Notes: generated from the letters alone by a model not told the origin. A stretch of DNA of 64,000 bases from Balneola sp. (GCA_017643645.1 JAEPNB010000006.1:62001-126000), one strand, 5' to 3'; positions 26,466-36,203 are shown, counted from the stretch's first letter. Program-made: numbers and translations.

Positions 26466-27677
26466 ATGAAATACTTATTATCAGTCTTAATAACTTTTTT
26501 TTGCTTCAACTTTGTATATGCTCAGATTCGAGACTCAAGCAGAATAAGTAATAGAATTTCAAAGACTGATCAGATTCAAAATGCAAGGAAGCTACTTCTA
26601 GATGAAATTGTAAATCTTGACAAAATAGAAGCAAAAAAAATTGCGAACTATTTATTGGAATTAGAAAATGAAAACTATGCTTCCTTTTTTAATGTTGAAA
26701 AATGGCTCTTAGGATATTGGTTTCAGGATTTTGAAACTGTAATTACGTCAGTTAAAGGTTTTCAGGAAAGCTCCAATAATTTAGAAATTGAAGATACCCC
26801 CTTTAGTAATACCGTAATTTTTCCTGAAACAGATTATCTATATGTAAGATTACGAGAACGGATAAAAAAAGAAAGAGAGGATATCAAGCTATCTATTAGT
26901 TCATCTTCGTTAAGCAATATGGAAAAAGATTTTCTACTTCTTCATCTTGATCACTTATTGATAGAATATGAAAAAGATGAAATTTCTCAGGATTCATTGA
27001 ATTCTTATTCTGATATATTCCTTGAAAAATATCCTAATTCATCTTTTTACAGTTTAGTCAAAGAACATATTAGGTTTGTTGTAAAGCCATCTGATTGGGG
27101 ATTCGCATTCGAATTTTTTACGGGTTATGGAGTTTTTACCGATCAACTTTATGAAAATTTCGATAACAATGTGCCATTTGGTATTGCATTCGATGTTCAG
27201 TACAAAAATTACGTACTGTACTTACGTAATTATATAGGGTTTGGGAAAACTTCCCGAGATATTGATTTCAATGGATCTACTTGGAATAGCGGTGATCAAA
27301 CAAGAATTTTTTTACCTGAAGCCTCTCTTGGTTTTGAGCTGATTAATAATAATCTCTTAAAGTTTACTCCTTTCGTTGGTATTTCCTCTACTAACGTTGC
27401 TCCTACCGAATATGACATTGAGCGAAATGAAGAATATGAAAATGTTGGCCTTGATTTCACAACTACTTATTCCATGGGGTTAAATCTAGATCTTAAAATG
27501 AGAAAATCCAGCTCGGGAATAGTTGCAAGAAATGAATCAGGTGAATGGATTATTAGGTTGCGTTATTCTTTTAATCAACCACAGTTTGAAAAAAGTTATA
27601 CAGGCTTTTCAGGAAATATTCACTATATAACTATTGGATTCACGGGATTTGCGCGGAGACTAAAACGATCTGAATAG
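26466..27677 (+). CDS. Hypothetical outer-membrane protein, helical N-terminus and beta-barrel-like C-terminus
   Basis: I do not recognise this 403-aa protein. A signal peptide (MKYLLSVLITFFCFNFVYAQ) is clear. Residues of about 25-205 look alpha-helical and charged, as in TPR-like scaffolds. From about 210 to the end, amphipathic strands alternate with turns (GFAFEFFTGYGVF, VLYLRNYIGFGKTSRD, HYITIGFTGFARR), as in outer-membrane barrels. It begins 18 bp after the symporter gene and may share its transcript. The base composition is more AT-rich than its neighbours, hinting at a lineage-specific gene. Confidence 0.6.
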   Translation: MKYLLSVLITFFCFNFVYAQIRDSSRISNRISKTDQIQNARKLLLDEIVNLDKIEAKKIANYLLELENENYASFFNVEKWLLGYWFQDFETVITSVKGFQESSNNLEIEDTPFSNTVIFPETDYLYVRLRERIKKEREDIKLSISSSSLSNMEKDFLLLHLDHLLIEYEKDEISQDSLNSYSDIFLEKYPNSSFYSLVKEHIRFVVKPSDWGFAFEFFTGYGVFTDQLYENFDNNVPFGIAFDVQYKNYVLYLRNYIGFGKTSRDIDFNGSTWNSGDQTRIFLPEASLGFELINNNLLKFTPFVGISSTNVAPTEYDIERNEEYENVGLDFTTTYSMGLNLDLKMRKSSSGIVARNESGEWIIRLRYSFNQPQFEKSYTGFSGNIHYITIGFTGFARRLKRSE

Positions 27678-27696
27678 CTTCTGAATTTGATTTTGA

Positions 27697-27915
27697 AACA
27701 ACTCAACAGCTCACTCTTGCTTACTCAATACGGGAAGTGCTCACGGATTACACTATTGCAAAATTTTGGATTTCTACTTTGACACAAGCTCCCATAACAT
27801 GGATAATCTTGAGCCTATTTTGATTCGGTTCCAGTTGAGATTCTGGGAACTCACAGGTCAGAAAGAACTGATAGTTAATCCCTACAAAAGTGACCTCGAA
27901 CAATTGAATAAGTGA
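27697..27915 (+). pseudogene. Open fragment without a start, probable gene remnant
   Basis: The 324-bp space between the barrel-like gene and the phosphatase contains a 72-codon frame with no start codon. Its end reads like real protein (HYCKILDFYFDTSSHNMDNL, then LEPILIRFQLRFWELTGQ) and stops at TGA 27913-27915. The pattern of a helix ending in a Gly after LRFWELTG vaguely recalls the C-terminal part of RecO, but I cannot confirm that. The rest of the spacer shows nothing. The best reading is the 3' scrap of a deleted or rearranged gene. Confidence 0.3.
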
Positions 27916-28001
27916 TGTAAACATCATTTCTTCTACAAGTACAGATACTACTTACAGAGCTTCTCTAAACAAGGATTATTAATGAAACAGTTCAATTGTT
28001 T

Positions 28002-28685
28002 ATGAACAGAAAAATTATCATCGGAGATATTCACGGCTGTTTGGCTACTTTTGAAGCATTATTAAACAAAATGAATTTCAGTAATTCAGATACGCTCTAT
28101 CTGGTTGGGGATTATATTGATCGCGGACCAAGTTCTAAAGGTGTGATTGATAAAATAATTACACTTAAAGAAGACGGACATCAGATTGTGGCGTTGAGAG
28201 GAAATCACGAACAAATGCTGATCGACAATTATATTGCTGAGGTGAATCGCGGTTTACATCAAGTGGGTGATAAAGCATTATTGCAAAGTTTTGGCATTAG
28301 AAATCTGGCAGATATTCCTGAAAAATATATTCATTTCTGCGACGCTCTTCCCTTATATCATCAAGATGATGAATTCATTGTTGTCCATGCCGGTTTGAGA
28401 TTTGTTTATGATAATCCGTTTAATGACAAAGAAGCTCTTCTTTGGGCCAGAAATTGGTATCAAAACATTGATATGGAATGGTTGGGGAGTCGAATAGTAA
28501 TTCATGGTCATACGATGCAATCCAGGAAAGAAACTGAACTTCAGTTCCTGAATCTTAAAACAGATCAGGTAATTGATATAGACTGCGGGGCTGTAATGTC
28601 CCAATCCCGAAGTGGGTTAGGATATTTATGTGGCTTTGATTTTACAAATCAAGAATTGATATTTCAGGAAAATGTGGACAATTAA
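28002..28685 (+). CDS. Serine/threonine protein phosphatase-like metallophosphoesterase
   Basis: The 227-aa cytoplasmic enzyme has the PPP-family metal motifs in order: GDIHGC (near 8-13), GDYIDRGP, RGNHEQM, then later His positions in VVHAG and IHGHT. These residues coordinate two metals and hydrolyse phosphoesters. I start at ATG 28002, because the frame could extend only by two codons to a TTG, and GDIHG then sits at the usual distance from the N-terminus. It resembles the small bacterial PrpA/ApaH-like group. Substrates may be phosphoproteins or dinucleotide polyphosphates. Confidence 0.88.
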   Translation: MNRKIIIGDIHGCLATFEALLNKMNFSNSDTLYLVGDYIDRGPSSKGVIDKIITLKEDGHQIVALRGNHEQMLIDNYIAEVNRGLHQVGDKALLQSFGIRNLADIPEKYIHFCDALPLYHQDDEFIVVHAGLRFVYDNPFNDKEALLWARNWYQNIDMEWLGSRIVIHGHTMQSRKETELQFLNLKTDQVIDIDCGAVMSQSRSGLGYLCGFDFTNQELIFQENVDN

Positions 28686-28695
28686 TTTGATACAA

Positions 28696-28740
28696 AAGCA
28701 CTATTTCGCAGAAGCTTATTAAGGCTTTCAGTGTTTTTTT
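28696..28740 (+). terminator. Probable terminator of the phosphatase gene
   Basis: AAGCACT (28696-28702) pairs with AGTGTTT (28730-28736, one G-T wobble), with an inner AAGC/GCTT pair, and runs into seven T residues. The T-run overlaps the last codons of the convergent gene. Confidence 0.45.
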
Positions 28741-29606
28741 GATTCAGTGACATCACCTTCAGCCTCCCCAAACTTAGAACCCACAGGCGGGCGGTATTGT
28801 TGAAAAGGGATCTTCAACAAATTCCCAAGATTGTCGTTTTCGCTGGGATCCATATGTGTATCAATTCCATATTTCAGCTCAGTCATTTCATCAACTTGTG
28901 CGAATGTTCCTAGCAGGCGATCCCAAATGGAGAAAATATTTCCATAATTGGTATCTGTTAAAGGTTGTGTGTAGTGATGATGAACTTTATGCATCAACGG
29001 TGTAATAAAAATCCATGATAACGCCCTATCGATCTTTCTGGGCATATTGATGTTAGCATGTGTAAGATGTGCAAACAGCGCCGAAATGCTTTGATACAAA
29101 AAGATGACCCAGATCGGGGCACCAACCAGAATTACTCCTAAGATCGTAAATACCATTCTGAAAACTGCTTCTCCGGGATGGTGTCGTAAACCTGTAGTAA
29201 CATCAACGGTAGTGTCGCTGTGATGTACTAAATGAAATCTCCACATAAATTTCACTTTGTGTTCTATCCAGTGGATCAAATAGGCTCCGAAGAAATCGAG
29301 TAACAGAACCCCAACTATTGCCTGAGCCCATAGCGGCATTTCGATCCATTGCAGAACTCCGAAACCTTCTTCCGTCACCAGGTCAGACGACCACACCAGT
29401 AATCCCGCAAAGGCCAATCCGATTGCCAGAAACAATCCGTTCAGAAATAAATTTATTCCCGCATGACGAACTTTTTTATATCCGAACTCGAAAAGGGGAA
29501 ATACTCCTTCAATGATCCAGAAAAGAAATATCCCCCCAACTAATAATCCTGCCCTGAATGCAGTGGGGATGTTCTCAAAAAATTCTACAAATGATTCCAT
29601 TAGCAT
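28728..29606 (-). CDS. Fatty acid hydroxylase/sterol desaturase family protein
   Basis: The 292-aa integral membrane di-iron enzyme has about five hydrophobic segments and the family's histidine boxes: HWIEH, HLVHH (in WRFHLVHHSDTTVDVTTGLRHH) and KVHHHY. These His clusters bind the iron pair that hydroxylates or desaturates lipids. Bacterial members act on fatty acids, carotenoids or hopanoid-type lipids, and the sequence does not decide which. The gene stands alone. Its 3' end overlaps the T-tract of the opposing terminator. Confidence 0.85.
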   Translation of the reverse strand: MLMESFVEFFENIPTAFRAGLLVGGIFLFWIIEGVFPLFEFGYKKVRHAGINLFLNGLFLAIGLAFAGLLVWSSDLVTEEGFGVLQWIEMPLWAQAIVGVLLLDFFGAYLIHWIEHKVKFMWRFHLVHHSDTTVDVTTGLRHHPGEAVFRMVFTILGVILVGAPIWVIFLYQSISALFAHLTHANINMPRKIDRALSWIFITPLMHKVHHHYTQPLTDTNYGNIFSIWDRLLGTFAQVDEMTELKYGIDTHMDPSENDNLGNLLKIPFQQYRPPVGSKFGEAEGDVTESKKH

Positions 29607-29769
29607 CTCAACTTTTATGTAAAGAACGGCACTTGATCAGTAAAACTCAATAAGAACGAACCGATTTTAAGTGAGTTTTATAATTAAGAATAGAGGTAAA
29701 ATCATTTAACAATATGTGAGTTGGTACAAGTACCATAAAAACTTATGTTCGTATGGAAAAATTTCTTAG

Positions 29770-30693
29770 ATGCCAAAAAGAGACACTTTAGCAAAGTTGA
29801 TGCTATCACCATTCAAGGTGATGGTTATTTCTGTGACTATTTCTGTAGCATTCTACCTAATTGTAAGTATGCTAACCGGATTGAAAGTAAATGCTTTTGG
29901 GCTTTCCTTATCTACTATAATACCGGCTGTGATTTCTTACCCCATGTCCTATCTTTTGATTCAGTACTACAAAAAAATTGAGGTGCAAAGAAATGAATTG
30001 GAGAGATTAAATGAAATAAATAATCGCCTTATTTCAATTATAGCGCATGATATCAAAAGTCCGATTTCAGGTGTTTACGGAATTCTGGATCTGATTGAGT
30101 TAGAATCATTTTCTAAAGAAGAATTAAGCTATTATATCCATGACCTGTCCGGCACGGTGGATAACCTCCTTAATTTTTTGGACGATATTTTACTATGGTC
30201 AAAAGCACAAATAGAAAATAAAAAAATCGAATCAGAGGTTTTCAACTCTCAAAAAGTATGGACTCAGGTTCTTGCTCTTTATCATCACAACATAGAGTCC
30301 AAAAATATAGATCTCGTTGCAAGCAATTTAGAACAGCCAATTTATGCAGACCAGGGAAGCTATTCTTTTGTTACACGTAATATTCTTCATAATGCAATAA
30401 AGTTCACTCCAGAAAACGGATCCATTTTAATTGATCTGACAAAAAAAGGGGATCGTACCATTACAACAATTGAAGATAATGGAGTAGGAATAAATGAGGA
30501 GAAGCTGAATAAGATCCTTTATAGCAAAGAATGGGTAACCACCGCTGGCACTAATGACGAAAAAGGAACCGGGTTTGGCCTTAAGGCAGCTGCCAAATAC
30601 ATAGAAATTATGAATGGCAAATTACAAATAGAAAGTACTCCCGGAAAAGGCACTAAAGTAATTATCGACCTTCCCGGAAATTTATCTAACTAA
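29770..30693 (+). CDS. Membrane sensor histidine kinase (orphan)
   Basis: The 307-aa protein has two N-terminal membrane helices (about 15-65) with almost no periplasmic loop, followed by a coiled segment, a HisKA domain with His93 in IIAHDIKSP and a HATPase domain (N box NILHNAIKFTP, G1 DNGVGI, G2 GTGFGLKAAAKY). The lack of an extracellular sensor suggests that it monitors the membrane or a partner protein. No response regulator is adjacent. Its last 8 bases overlap the convergent glyS 3' end. Confidence 0.9.
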   Translation: MPKRDTLAKLMLSPFKVMVISVTISVAFYLIVSMLTGLKVNAFGLSLSTIIPAVISYPMSYLLIQYYKKIEVQRNELERLNEINNRLISIIAHDIKSPISGVYGILDLIELESFSKEELSYYIHDLSGTVDNLLNFLDDILLWSKAQIENKKIESEVFNSQKVWTQVLALYHHNIESKNIDLVASNLEQPIYADQGSYSFVTRNILHNAIKFTPENGSILIDLTKKGDRTITTIEDNGVGINEEKLNKILYSKEWVTTAGTNDEKGTGFGLKAAAKYIEIMNGKLQIESTPGKGTKVIIDLPGNLSN

Positions 30694-32137
30694 CCTTCCA
30701 ATCCTTAATTCCCTTCTGAATTACATCTCCCACTTTATCAATTGGAATTCGAACCTGACTCATATCATCTCTGTATCGGATAGTAACCTGATTATCTTTT
30801 TCGATCGTATCGAAGTCTACAGTAATACAGAACGGAGTTCCTGCTTCGTCTAATCTTCGGTATCGCTTTCCGATAGAACCGGATTCATCGTATTGAACAG
30901 AATAGTCTTCGCGAAGCTCTTTTTCAATCTTATGAGCTATTTCCTGCAATTCAGGCTTTTTGATCAGCGGGAAAACTCCAACTTGTACAGGAGCTAATCT
31001 CGGATCCAGTTTCAGAACCGTTCTGGAATCTCCTTCTACTTCCTCTTCACGGTACGCATCACAAAGAACCATAAGCGTCAACCGATCAAGACCAACAGAG
31101 GTTTCGATAACATACGGCATATATCGTTTTTGATTCTTCTGATCGTAATATTCCAGTTTCTTTCCGGAAAATTCCTGGTGCTGAGTAAGATCGAAATCAG
31201 ATCTGTTATGAACTCCTTCCACTTCCTGCCAGCCGATCGGGTATTTATACTGAATGTCAGCAGCGGCTCTGGCGTAGTGAGCAAGTTTATCTTCCGGATG
31301 CGGAGCTGTTCTTAAATTCTCTTCTCTGATTCCAATGCTTTTGTGCCAGGCCAATCTCTTTTCCAGCCATTCTTCATAAGCATCACCATCTGTCCCCGGC
31401 TCTACAAAATACTGCATCTCCATTTGTTCGAATTCTCTCATACGGAATACAAACTGTCGGGCTACAACTTCGTTTCTGAATGCCTTTCCAGTTTGAGCAA
31501 TTCCAAAAGGAACCTGAACTCTGGCTGTGTCCAGAACATTCTTATAATTCACAAAAATTCCTTGTGCAGTTTCCGGGCGCAAATACACACCATCCTCTTC
31601 AGTAGATGTAGAACCAAACTGAGTCTTAAACATCAAGTTAAACTGACGAACTTCGGTCCAGTCGAAAGCGCCGGAGTCCGGTGAACGAATTTCGTTTTCC
31701 ATGATAATATCATACAGGTCTTCAGTCAGGCTTTTGCGAGTTCCTGTAGTATCTAACTGCTCCTGAATTTTATCAGCCTCATCCTGCTTGCCGTCTTTTT
31801 CCAGCTTTGCGATATACTGCTCAATCAACATATCTGCGCGATAGCGTTTCTTGGACTGCTTGTCGTCGATCATAGGATCGTTAAATCCGCCTACGTGACC
31901 ACTCGCTTCCCACACTTTCGGATGCATAAAAATAGCTGCATCAACACCAACAATGTTATCATGTCGCTGCGTCATTTCTTTCCACCAGGTATTGCGGATA
32001 TTGTTCTTCAGTTCCACACCTAATGGGCCATAATCATATACAGCGCTAAGGCCTCCATAAATTTCTGAAGATTGAAAAATGAAACCGCGTGCTTTTGCCA
32101 GTGAAACGATCTTGTCCAGGCTATCTAAGTTCGACAT
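30686..32137 (-). CDS. glyS: Glycyl-tRNA synthetase, eukaryote/archaeal-type homodimer
   Basis: The 483-aa class II synthetase charges tRNA-Gly. It is the single-chain alpha2 type rather than the GlyQ/GlyS heterotetramer: the N-terminus has KARGFIFQSSEIYGG and YDYGPLGVELKNN (motif 1 region), followed by YLRPETAQGIFVNYKNV, motif 2 with AFRNEVVARQFVFRMREFEQ, and VIETSVGLDRL near motif 3. An anticodon-binding alpha/beta domain ends the protein (LAPVQVGVFPL ... SIGKRYRRLDEAGTPFC). The gene is monocistronic with its own upstream spacer. Confidence 0.95.
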   Translation of the reverse strand: MSNLDSLDKIVSLAKARGFIFQSSEIYGGLSAVYDYGPLGVELKNNIRNTWWKEMTQRHDNIVGVDAAIFMHPKVWEASGHVGGFNDPMIDDKQSKKRYRADMLIEQYIAKLEKDGKQDEADKIQEQLDTTGTRKSLTEDLYDIIMENEIRSPDSGAFDWTEVRQFNLMFKTQFGSTSTEEDGVYLRPETAQGIFVNYKNVLDTARVQVPFGIAQTGKAFRNEVVARQFVFRMREFEQMEMQYFVEPGTDGDAYEEWLEKRLAWHKSIGIREENLRTAPHPEDKLAHYARAAADIQYKYPIGWQEVEGVHNRSDFDLTQHQEFSGKKLEYYDQKNQKRYMPYVIETSVGLDRLTLMVLCDAYREEEVEGDSRTVLKLDPRLAPVQVGVFPLIKKPELQEIAHKIEKELREDYSVQYDESGSIGKRYRRLDEAGTPFCITVDFDTIEKDNQVTIRYRDDMSQVRIPIDKVGDVIQKGIKDWKVS

Positions 32138-32277
32138 TAAGTTCTAACTCTGTTTTTGATTTTGAATAAGCTTTAAAGATAAGAATTTAGTTTAACCAAA
32201 TTTGAATGAATAATTGAGAATTAGGAATAAGGAATACCTATTTTCCATATTTCTAATTCACTTATTCCTAATTAAAA

Positions 32278-33327
32278 ATGAAAGTTGGTATTTTAGGTGC
32301 AACAGGCGCCGTTGGACAAAAATTTATTCGTTTACTTCGAGATCATCTCTGGTTTAAAATTGAAGCTTTGGGAGCTTCAGAACGCTCTGCCGGTAAAAAA
32401 TACAAGGACGCAGCTAATTGGATCGAAGATGTCAATCTTCCTGCCTCTATTGCAGATATGACTGTGGCTAGCTGTAAACCGGAGGAATTCGGAAACGTTG
32501 ATTTTGTATTCTCCGGTCTGGATTCATCTGTTGCCGGCGAGATTGAAGAAGCGTTTGCTAAAGCGGGAATTCCTGTAATTTCCAATGCTAAGAATTTCCG
32601 TATGGATGAAACCGTTCCACTTTTGGTGCCGGAAGTAAATCCTGATCATATCAACCTCATCAAAACTCAGAGCTTTACTTCGGATGGCTCCGGTTGGATC
32701 GTAACTAACCCGAATTGTGTTGCTGTTCCACTTTCATTGGCACTGAAACCATTTCATGATGCTTTTGGAATTGAAACCGTGATCTTAACCACGATGCAAG
32801 CCATTTCCGGAGCGGGGTACCCCGGTGTTGCAAGCTTAGATATTTTAGGAAATGTTGTTCCTTTTATTTCAGGAGAAGAGCCGAAAATCAAACCGGAAAC
32901 TCAGAAATTATTATCTGATCTCACAGATGGAAAACTTTCTGAACCGCAAATTAATCTAAGTGCTACGGCAACTCGTGTTCCTGCCATCAACGGACACATG
33001 TTAGCAGCAACCGTAAAATTTAAGAAGACTCCTTCATCTATCGACGAAGTAAAACAAGCGATTCTGAACTGGAAAAATCCCATTTCTGATCTGGATCTTC
33101 CTTCTTCACCCAAAGAAGTGATCAAACTTCATGAAGATGACCGATATCCTCAACCCAGACTCCATGCTGACCATGAAGGTGGCATGCAACTACATATGGG
33201 TAGACTTCGTGAATCTGAAGTGTTCGATGTCAGTTTCGTTGCCATGGCTCATAACACTATCAGAGGAGCCGCGGGAGGAGCGATTCTGAATGCTGAGTTA
33301 TTGAAGGTAAAAGGTTTTTTGGTATAG
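32278..33327 (+). CDS. asd: Aspartate-semialdehyde dehydrogenase (archaeal/fungal type)
   Basis: The 349-aa NADPH enzyme makes aspartate semialdehyde for lysine (diaminopimelate), threonine and methionine. The N-terminal Rossmann motif is GATGAVGQKF (7-16), the catalytic Cys is C147 in TNPNCVAVPL, and the catalytic His region is RLHADHEGG with MGRLRE after it. GAGYPGVASLDILGNVVPFI and the overall length match the archaeal/fungal subgroup rather than the enterobacterial one. It is monocistronic, and a palindrome lies just after the stop. Confidence 0.95.
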   Translation: MKVGILGATGAVGQKFIRLLRDHLWFKIEALGASERSAGKKYKDAANWIEDVNLPASIADMTVASCKPEEFGNVDFVFSGLDSSVAGEIEEAFAKAGIPVISNAKNFRMDETVPLLVPEVNPDHINLIKTQSFTSDGSGWIVTNPNCVAVPLSLALKPFHDAFGIETVILTTMQAISGAGYPGVASLDILGNVVPFISGEEPKIKPETQKLLSDLTDGKLSEPQINLSATATRVPAINGHMLAATVKFKKTPSSIDEVKQAILNWKNPISDLDLPSSPKEVIKLHEDDRYPQPRLHADHEGGMQLHMGRLRESEVFDVSFVAMAHNTIRGAAGGAILNAELLKVKGFLV

Positions 33328-33341
33328 CCTTTATTGATATC

Positions 33342-33373
33342 AAGTAGTGTTGCAAAATTTTGCGACACTACTT
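33342..33373. repeat. 32-bp palindrome between asd and the BASS transporter
   Basis: AAGTAGTGT (33342-33350) and ACACTACTT (33365-33373) flank the self-complementary GCAAAATTTTGC (33352-33363), with one mismatch pair. The centre resembles the 44055-44096 hairpin (GCAAAATCTTGC). No long T-run follows, so termination is possible but not clear. Confidence 0.6.
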
Positions 33374-33420
33374 ATAAAATTCTCTCTAAATAAAACCCAC
33401 TTATTTTTTACATTCACTGC

Positions 33421-34347
33421 ATGACTGAATCTATTGACGCTCTGCAATTAAATCTCGGGGAAGGCGGCTTAATGGTGATGAATGTATCACTTGCCGTAAT
33501 TATGTTTGGTGTAGCGCTGGAACTTACTATTCAGGACTTTAAAGACATCGCAAAGAATCCGAAATCTACCCTCATAGGTTCGTTTTCACAGTTTTTGCTA
33601 CTTCCATTTCTCACATTCGTTTTAGTATGGCTTATGCAACCCGCACCCAGTATTGCTCTGGGAATGTTTATGGTAGCTGCTTGTCCCGGTGGTAATATCT
33701 CCAACTTCTTTTCTTTGCTGGCAAGAGGAAATGCTGCGCTTTCGGTAAGTATGACAGCCATTGCCACATTACTTGCTATAGTAATGACACCGTTGAATTT
33801 TACATTTTGGGCAAGTTTGTATTCTCCGACCAATGCGATCCTCCAGGAGATCAGTCTAGATTTGTGGAAAGTTTTTGAGATCATAGTTTTGATTCTCGGG
33901 ATTCCGCTTGTTTTAGGGATGATCGTTCGTCATTTTAAAGCGAATATAGCTGAAAGAATCAGCCCTTGGATAAAAGGATTTGGCGTTGTTTTCTTTGCAG
34001 GGTTTGTGATCGTTGCCTTTTGGACTAACTTTGACAATTTTATTGCATATGTACAGTTTGTTCTGCTTTTGGTATTTATCCATAATGCTGTAGCTTTAAC
34101 TTCAGGATATGGGCTTGCCAAAGCATTTAACCTTCCTGAAGCGGACAGGCGATCGATTTCCATTGAAACCGGGATTCAAAATTCGGGATTGGGTTTACTT
34201 TTAATTTTCAACTTTTTTGACGGACTTGGGGGCATGGCTCTTATTGTTGCCTGGTGGGGAATCTGGCATATACTTGCAGGAATGAGCTTAGGTTGGTACT
34301 GGTCCGTCGGGAAAAAATCAATACAACGCGTGATAACTAATGCGTAA
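33421..34347 (+). CDS. Bile acid:sodium symporter (BASS) family transporter
   Basis: The 308-aa protein has about nine to ten hydrophobic helices and BASS signatures: ACPGGNISNFFSLLARGNAALSVSMTA in part, and SIETGIQNSGLGLLLI with its crossing-helix ETG-x-QN motif. Bacterial BASS proteins import organic anions such as pantoate, pyruvate or keto acids with Na+. The ligand is not predictable here. Its last 8 bases overlap the acyltransferase gene, pointing to co-translation. Confidence 0.88.
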   Translation: MTESIDALQLNLGEGGLMVMNVSLAVIMFGVALELTIQDFKDIAKNPKSTLIGSFSQFLLLPFLTFVLVWLMQPAPSIALGMFMVAACPGGNISNFFSLLARGNAALSVSMTAIATLLAIVMTPLNFTFWASLYSPTNAILQEISLDLWKVFEIIVLILGIPLVLGMIVRHFKANIAERISPWIKGFGVVFFAGFVIVAFWTNFDNFIAYVQFVLLLVFIHNAVALTSGYGLAKAFNLPEADRRSISIETGIQNSGLGLLLIFNFFDGLGGMALIVAWWGIWHILAGMSLGWYWSVGKKSIQRVITNA

Positions 34348-35620
34348 AAACTTTCTTTGGTACAATTTTATTCGATTGGGGTTGGTAAGAACCGGACTGC
34401 AGTTTTTTTATAAAAAAATACACGTAGTCGACAAGCATAAGATTCCAAAAGGCAAACCGATTTTATTGGTTCCTAATCATCAGAATTCTTTTATGGATGC
34501 GTTGCTGGTTACTACAACGGTATTTCAAACCACTTCTTTTTTAACCCGGGCAAAAGCATTCCAATCTTCTTTCATGAATTGGTTTTTACGCTCCCTGAAC
34601 CTGCTTCCTGTTTACCGGGTGAGAGACGGAATGAGTGAGATCCAAAAGAACAATGAGATATTTCAAACTTGTGTTGAGTATTTGACGAATGGAGAAGCTA
34701 TACTTGTTTTTGCAGAAGCAAATCATGATTTAAAGAGACGTCTTCGACCATTCAGCAAGGGATTCACACGAATTGCTTTTGATGCTGAAATCAAGAATGA
34801 CTGGAATCTGGATCTCTATGTTCAGCCGGTTGGAGTTAATTACAGTGATCATCAAAATTCCAGAAATGAAGTTCGTGTGGTTTTCGGAGATCCCATCAAA
34901 GTTTCTGACTATAGAAAAGAATATGAAGAGAGTGAACGGAGTGCTGCAAACAGTTTAAAAAATCAGACTTCAAATAATCTGAAACCATTGATTATGCACG
35001 TTCCTAAACTGGATCAGTATCCACTGATAAAGATTGCACTGGATGAAATGGAACCTGACAGAGCAAAACTTTCGAATAATGAGTATATGAATACTTTAGT
35101 TCAGACTGCTGAAGAACTGCAAACACCGGAACTGATCTCAGATGCAGAACAAGTACTGGAAGTCACTGAGAAAAATAAGTTGAGCGTGAGAACTTTATCT
35201 GAAGTAAAATTACCCATGATCAAGAGAATTCTTTTAGCTCCCGTTTACTTTCTTGTTTGGCTGAATGGAATTATCCCGTATCAACCTGCTCGCTATATCA
35301 TCAAAAACAAGATCCAGGACAAAGCTTTCGATGTTTCCATAAAATTTGTGCTTGGATTATTTCTCTTCCCGCTTTTCTATTTATTAGTCACTTGTATTCT
35401 TTTAATTGCCGGAATACCTGCGACCTGGGCATGGGGATATTTTCTCGTGAGCCTTTTTACTTCTACCATGTTCAAAAGAGCGAATGAGTTGGTCCGAAAT
35501 CTAAAAGAAAAAAAGAAAATTCAGCGGTTCAGATCATCCAACCCTGATATTTTTAATGATCTGAAAGCAAAAATTGCAAAAATTGCTGAATTCAGAAAAG
35601 TTGTCATTAAAGGTGAATGA
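34340..35620 (+). CDS. 1-acyl-glycerol-3-phosphate acyltransferase-like protein
   Basis: The 426-aa membrane protein of the PlsC/LPLAT superfamily transfers acyl chains in phospholipid synthesis. The catalytic His-Asp motif is PNHQNSFMDALL (His-x5-Asp, the spacing of the larger Gpt2-like LPLAT group), and the glycerol-phosphate site is FAEANHDLKRRLRPFSKG. A long middle segment of unknown role follows, then C-terminal membrane helices (about 305-385). The ATG overlaps the end of the BASS gene by 8 bp, suggesting a two-gene unit. Confidence 0.82.
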   Translation: MRKNFLWYNFIRLGLVRTGLQFFYKKIHVVDKHKIPKGKPILLVPNHQNSFMDALLVTTTVFQTTSFLTRAKAFQSSFMNWFLRSLNLLPVYRVRDGMSEIQKNNEIFQTCVEYLTNGEAILVFAEANHDLKRRLRPFSKGFTRIAFDAEIKNDWNLDLYVQPVGVNYSDHQNSRNEVRVVFGDPIKVSDYRKEYEESERSAANSLKNQTSNNLKPLIMHVPKLDQYPLIKIALDEMEPDRAKLSNNEYMNTLVQTAEELQTPELISDAEQVLEVTEKNKLSVRTLSEVKLPMIKRILLAPVYFLVWLNGIIPYQPARYIIKNKIQDKAFDVSIKFVLGLFLFPLFYLLVTCILLIAGIPATWAWGYFLVSLFTSTMFKRANELVRNLKEKKKIQRFRSSNPDIFNDLKAKIAKIAEFRKVVIKGE

Positions 35621-35663
35621 AGTGCTAATTCTCTGTGTTAGTTAGAAAACTAAATTAATTGAC

Positions 35664-36203
35664 ATGAAGAATTTATTCACATTTTTAACACTTGCACTAA
35701 TTTTAAACTGCACCAAAACAGAAAGAATTGAGGTAGTTAAGGAATTTGACGGACCTCAGATAAAAAAAGCTGTTGCCGTAGTCCATTCTGTAGGTGATAA
35801 TGAAATTTCAGGAACCATCAATTTTGGTAAAACTGATAACGGAACTAAGATCACAGCTCAGATAACCGGTCTTTCAAAAGGTGAGCACGGATTTCATATC
35901 CATCAATATGGTGATTGCTCCGCTTCGGATGCTACTTCAGCAGGCGGACACTTTGATCCTGATGATATGCAACACAATTCAAGAGATGCTGAAAAACGTC
36001 ATGTCGGAGATATGGGAAATTTAGTAAGTGAAGGAGAGGAATTTACAACTACTCTTAGCTACGTGGATAATCATATCTTTTTAGAAGAAATTATCGGTCG
36101 CGGAATTATCATACATGCCGGAGAAGATGATCTTAACTCGCAGCCTTCCGGAGATGCCGGTGCACGAATTGCATGTGGTGTTATTGGAATAGCCGGGAAC
36201 TAG
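35664..36203 (+). CDS. sodC: Cu/Zn superoxide dismutase, lipoprotein
   Basis: The 179-aa envelope enzyme dismutates superoxide. Metal ligands are visible: H78 and H80 (HGFHIH), bridging H96, zinc H104, H113 and D116 (RHVGDMG) and copper H151 (IIHAGEDD). C85 and C171 can form the conserved disulfide, and the Arg near the active site is in GARIACG. The N-terminus ends in ALILNC, a lipobox (Cys16), so it is membrane-tethered rather than free in the periplasm. It stands as a single gene with short spacers on both sides. Confidence 0.93.
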   Translation: MKNLFTFLTLALILNCTKTERIEVVKEFDGPQIKKAVAVVHSVGDNEISGTINFGKTDNGTKITAQITGLSKGEHGFHIHQYGDCSASDATSAGGHFDPDDMQHNSRDAEKRHVGDMGNLVSEGEEFTTTLSYVDNHIFLEEIIGRGIIIHAGEDDLNSQPSGDAGARIACGVIGIAGN

